Source: Arenibacter amylolyticus
Lineage (GTDB): Bacteria; Bacteroidota; Bacteroidia; Flavobacteriales; Flavobacteriaceae
Assembly (NCBI RefSeq): GCF_002150785.1
Contig: NZ_MTAZ01000015.1
Location: forward strand, 62,001-126,000
Direction of reading: 5' to 3'
DNA: 64,000 nt
In this document: positions 63,264 to 64,000 of the stretch, one piece after another
How the letters are laid out: each line of letters opens with the position of its first letter
Position numbering within the stretch: the stretch's first letter is position 1
Notes under the pieces: generated by a model
What the model was told of the DNA's origin: nothing
The model's database searches: none
The model's input: the letters and a program-made list of their open reading frames with translations, nothing else
Position numbers and translations under genes: made by a program

Positions 63264-64000
63264 TTAATCCCTATTACTCCAATTAGTGGCTTCCATTATC
63301 TTGTGAAAGATTTCAGTATTTTCATAGACTCCAGAAAATGCTTCAGATCCGGGGCCATAAGCAAACACAGGGATTAATGTTGCCGAATGCCCAGTGGTAG
63401 AAAAAGTCCCCGTAATTTCATTGTAATCACTATAAGATTTGCCTTCTTCAGTTTGCTTAGGAGTTGATGATAGGGTAAATCCTCCGGTTTCGTGATCCCC
63501 CGTTACTAGTACTAATGTATTCCCATCTTTCTCGGCAAAATCCAAGGCCACACCTATGGCGTCGTCAAAATCAATTAGCTCTGAAATAAGATAGTCCGCA
63601 TCATTGGCATGACCACCCCAATCTATCTGAGAACCTTCTATCATGATGAAAAAATTAGAATGTTCTTCATCCTTATTAAGGAATTGTATTCCTAATTCGG
63701 TTGCTTTAGGTAAAAAGTCACCACGACCTTTCGCTACAGGATCCATACTATCTTCGGCCAATATATAGGCCATTTTTGAATATTGCTTAACTTCTTCAAA
63801 GTTACCTAGCGCCAAAGTATCTATTCCAAAACCTTTTGCTTCTAGGTCCCCCAATAAATTCTGCCCATCTTTTCGTTTATTAAAAAACTTTCTACCACCG
63901 CCTGCAAAAAAATCAATATCAGAATGGACCATATCCACCGCAATATCTTCATAGAGTCCCCTGTTTATTACGTGAGCATAGAAACTCGCGGGAGTAGCAT
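63264..64000 (-). CDS. Alkaline phosphatase, C-terminal part (5' end outside window)
   Basis: The frame is open to the right window edge: before the only internal ATG (63938) it reads ATPASFYAHVINRGLYEDIA, the standard PhoA segment after the phosphoserine loop, so the gene starts outside. Metal-ligand motifs follow: MIEGSQIDWGGHANDA (Glu, Asp, His), VTGDHETGG (Asp-His) and STTGHSATLIPVFAYGP (His). A periplasmic or outer-membrane phosphomonoesterase is expected. The signal peptide and the catalytic Ser lie outside the window. No neighbour on its left is transcribed with it; the tandem repeat lies directly downstream. Confidence 0.93.
   Translation of the reverse strand, partial: ATPASFYAHVINRGLYEDIAVDMVHSDIDFFAGGGRKFFNKRKDGQNLLGDLEAKGFGIDTLALGNFEEVKQYSKMAYILAEDSMDPVAKGRGDFLPKATELGIQFLNKDEEHSNFFIMIEGSQIDWGGHANDADYLISELIDFDDAIGVALDFAEKDGNTLVLVTGDHETGGFTLSSTPKQTEEGKSYSDYNEITGTFSTTGHSATLIPVFAYGPGSEAFSGVYENTEIFHKIMEATNWSNRD

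Noticed and set aside
1-64000. CRISPR array, prophage, insertion sequence or defence island
   Set aside because: No short regularly spaced repeats with unique spacers, and no cas, transposase, integrase, restriction or toxin-antitoxin genes found. The only regular repeat is the 128-bp tandem after tRNA-Ser.

Overview
This 64 kb window looks like the chromosome of a marine or particle-associated member of the Flavobacteriaceae (Bacteroidota). The reasons are two SusC/SusD outer-membrane pairs, many lipoproteins with an acidic Cys+ region, a type IX secretion (Por) tail on a secreted amylase, TAnnTTTG -7 promoter boxes, no clear Shine-Dalgarno sites, low G+C, two sulfatases and two cation/proton antiporters. 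The genus is not determined. I see no phage, transposase, CRISPR array or recognisable defence system.

Left part (1-9.4 kb): housekeeping genes mixed with decaying DNA. In order it holds the end of a PAS histidine kinase, nicotinate phosphoribosyltransferase (pncB), an NlpE-like lipoprotein, an ArnT-like glycosyltransferase destroyed by in-frame stops, a 2-hydroxyacid-dehydrogenase-like gene converging on an aspartate-dehydrogenase-like gene, a headless ABC ATPase fragment, about 0.9 kb with no intact gene, an acyl-CoA dehydrogenase and a single-domain response regulator.

Starch/maltodextrin locus (9.5-28.4 kb). The minus strand carries SusC, SusD, a SusE-like lipoprotein with three tandem modules, a 1113-residue GH13 amylase with a T9SS tail, and an Fn3-like lipoprotein. 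A hairpin with a T-run lies between the SusE-like gene and the amylase. Divergent on the plus strand are a LacI-family regulator, an MFS sugar transporter, a GH65 maltose phosphorylase and two GH13 lipoproteins. A 12-bp perfect palindrome between the two arms is the likely LacI-family operator. The model is surface binding and cleavage, SusC import, periplasmic GH13 trimming, MFS uptake and phosphorolysis. No beta-phosphoglucomutase gene is present in the window.

Middle (28.6-47.1 kb): a K+/H+ antiporter, a four-gene GbsR/MarR-RND efflux operon, an EamA transporter, a two-META-domain lipoprotein, a second GbsR-like regulator, a Gre-family factor, an outer-membrane beta-barrel candidate, an AraC regulator divergent from a CynX/NimT-type MFS carrier, an S1 sulfatase and NhaA. 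Three sites of the form TAGTyC-N10-GrACyA sit just upstream of the -7 positions of the gbsR gene, the pump genes and the META lipoprotein gene, which suggests a small GbsR regulon.

Sulfated-glycan locus (47.3-60.1 kb): an S1 sulfatase, SusD and SusC on the minus strand. Divergent from them is a membrane-anchored beta-propeller/triple-tyrosine protein that ends in a LuxR-type HTH and lacks a kinase. Three helically phased GGTTACA repeats lie between. A kelch/NanM-like domain fused to a sodium:solute symporter follows. The right end has a DegT-family aminotransferase resembling KdnA, a nitroreductase-family gene, tRNA-Ser(UGA), a 128-bp tandem repeat and the 3' part of an alkaline phosphatase gene.
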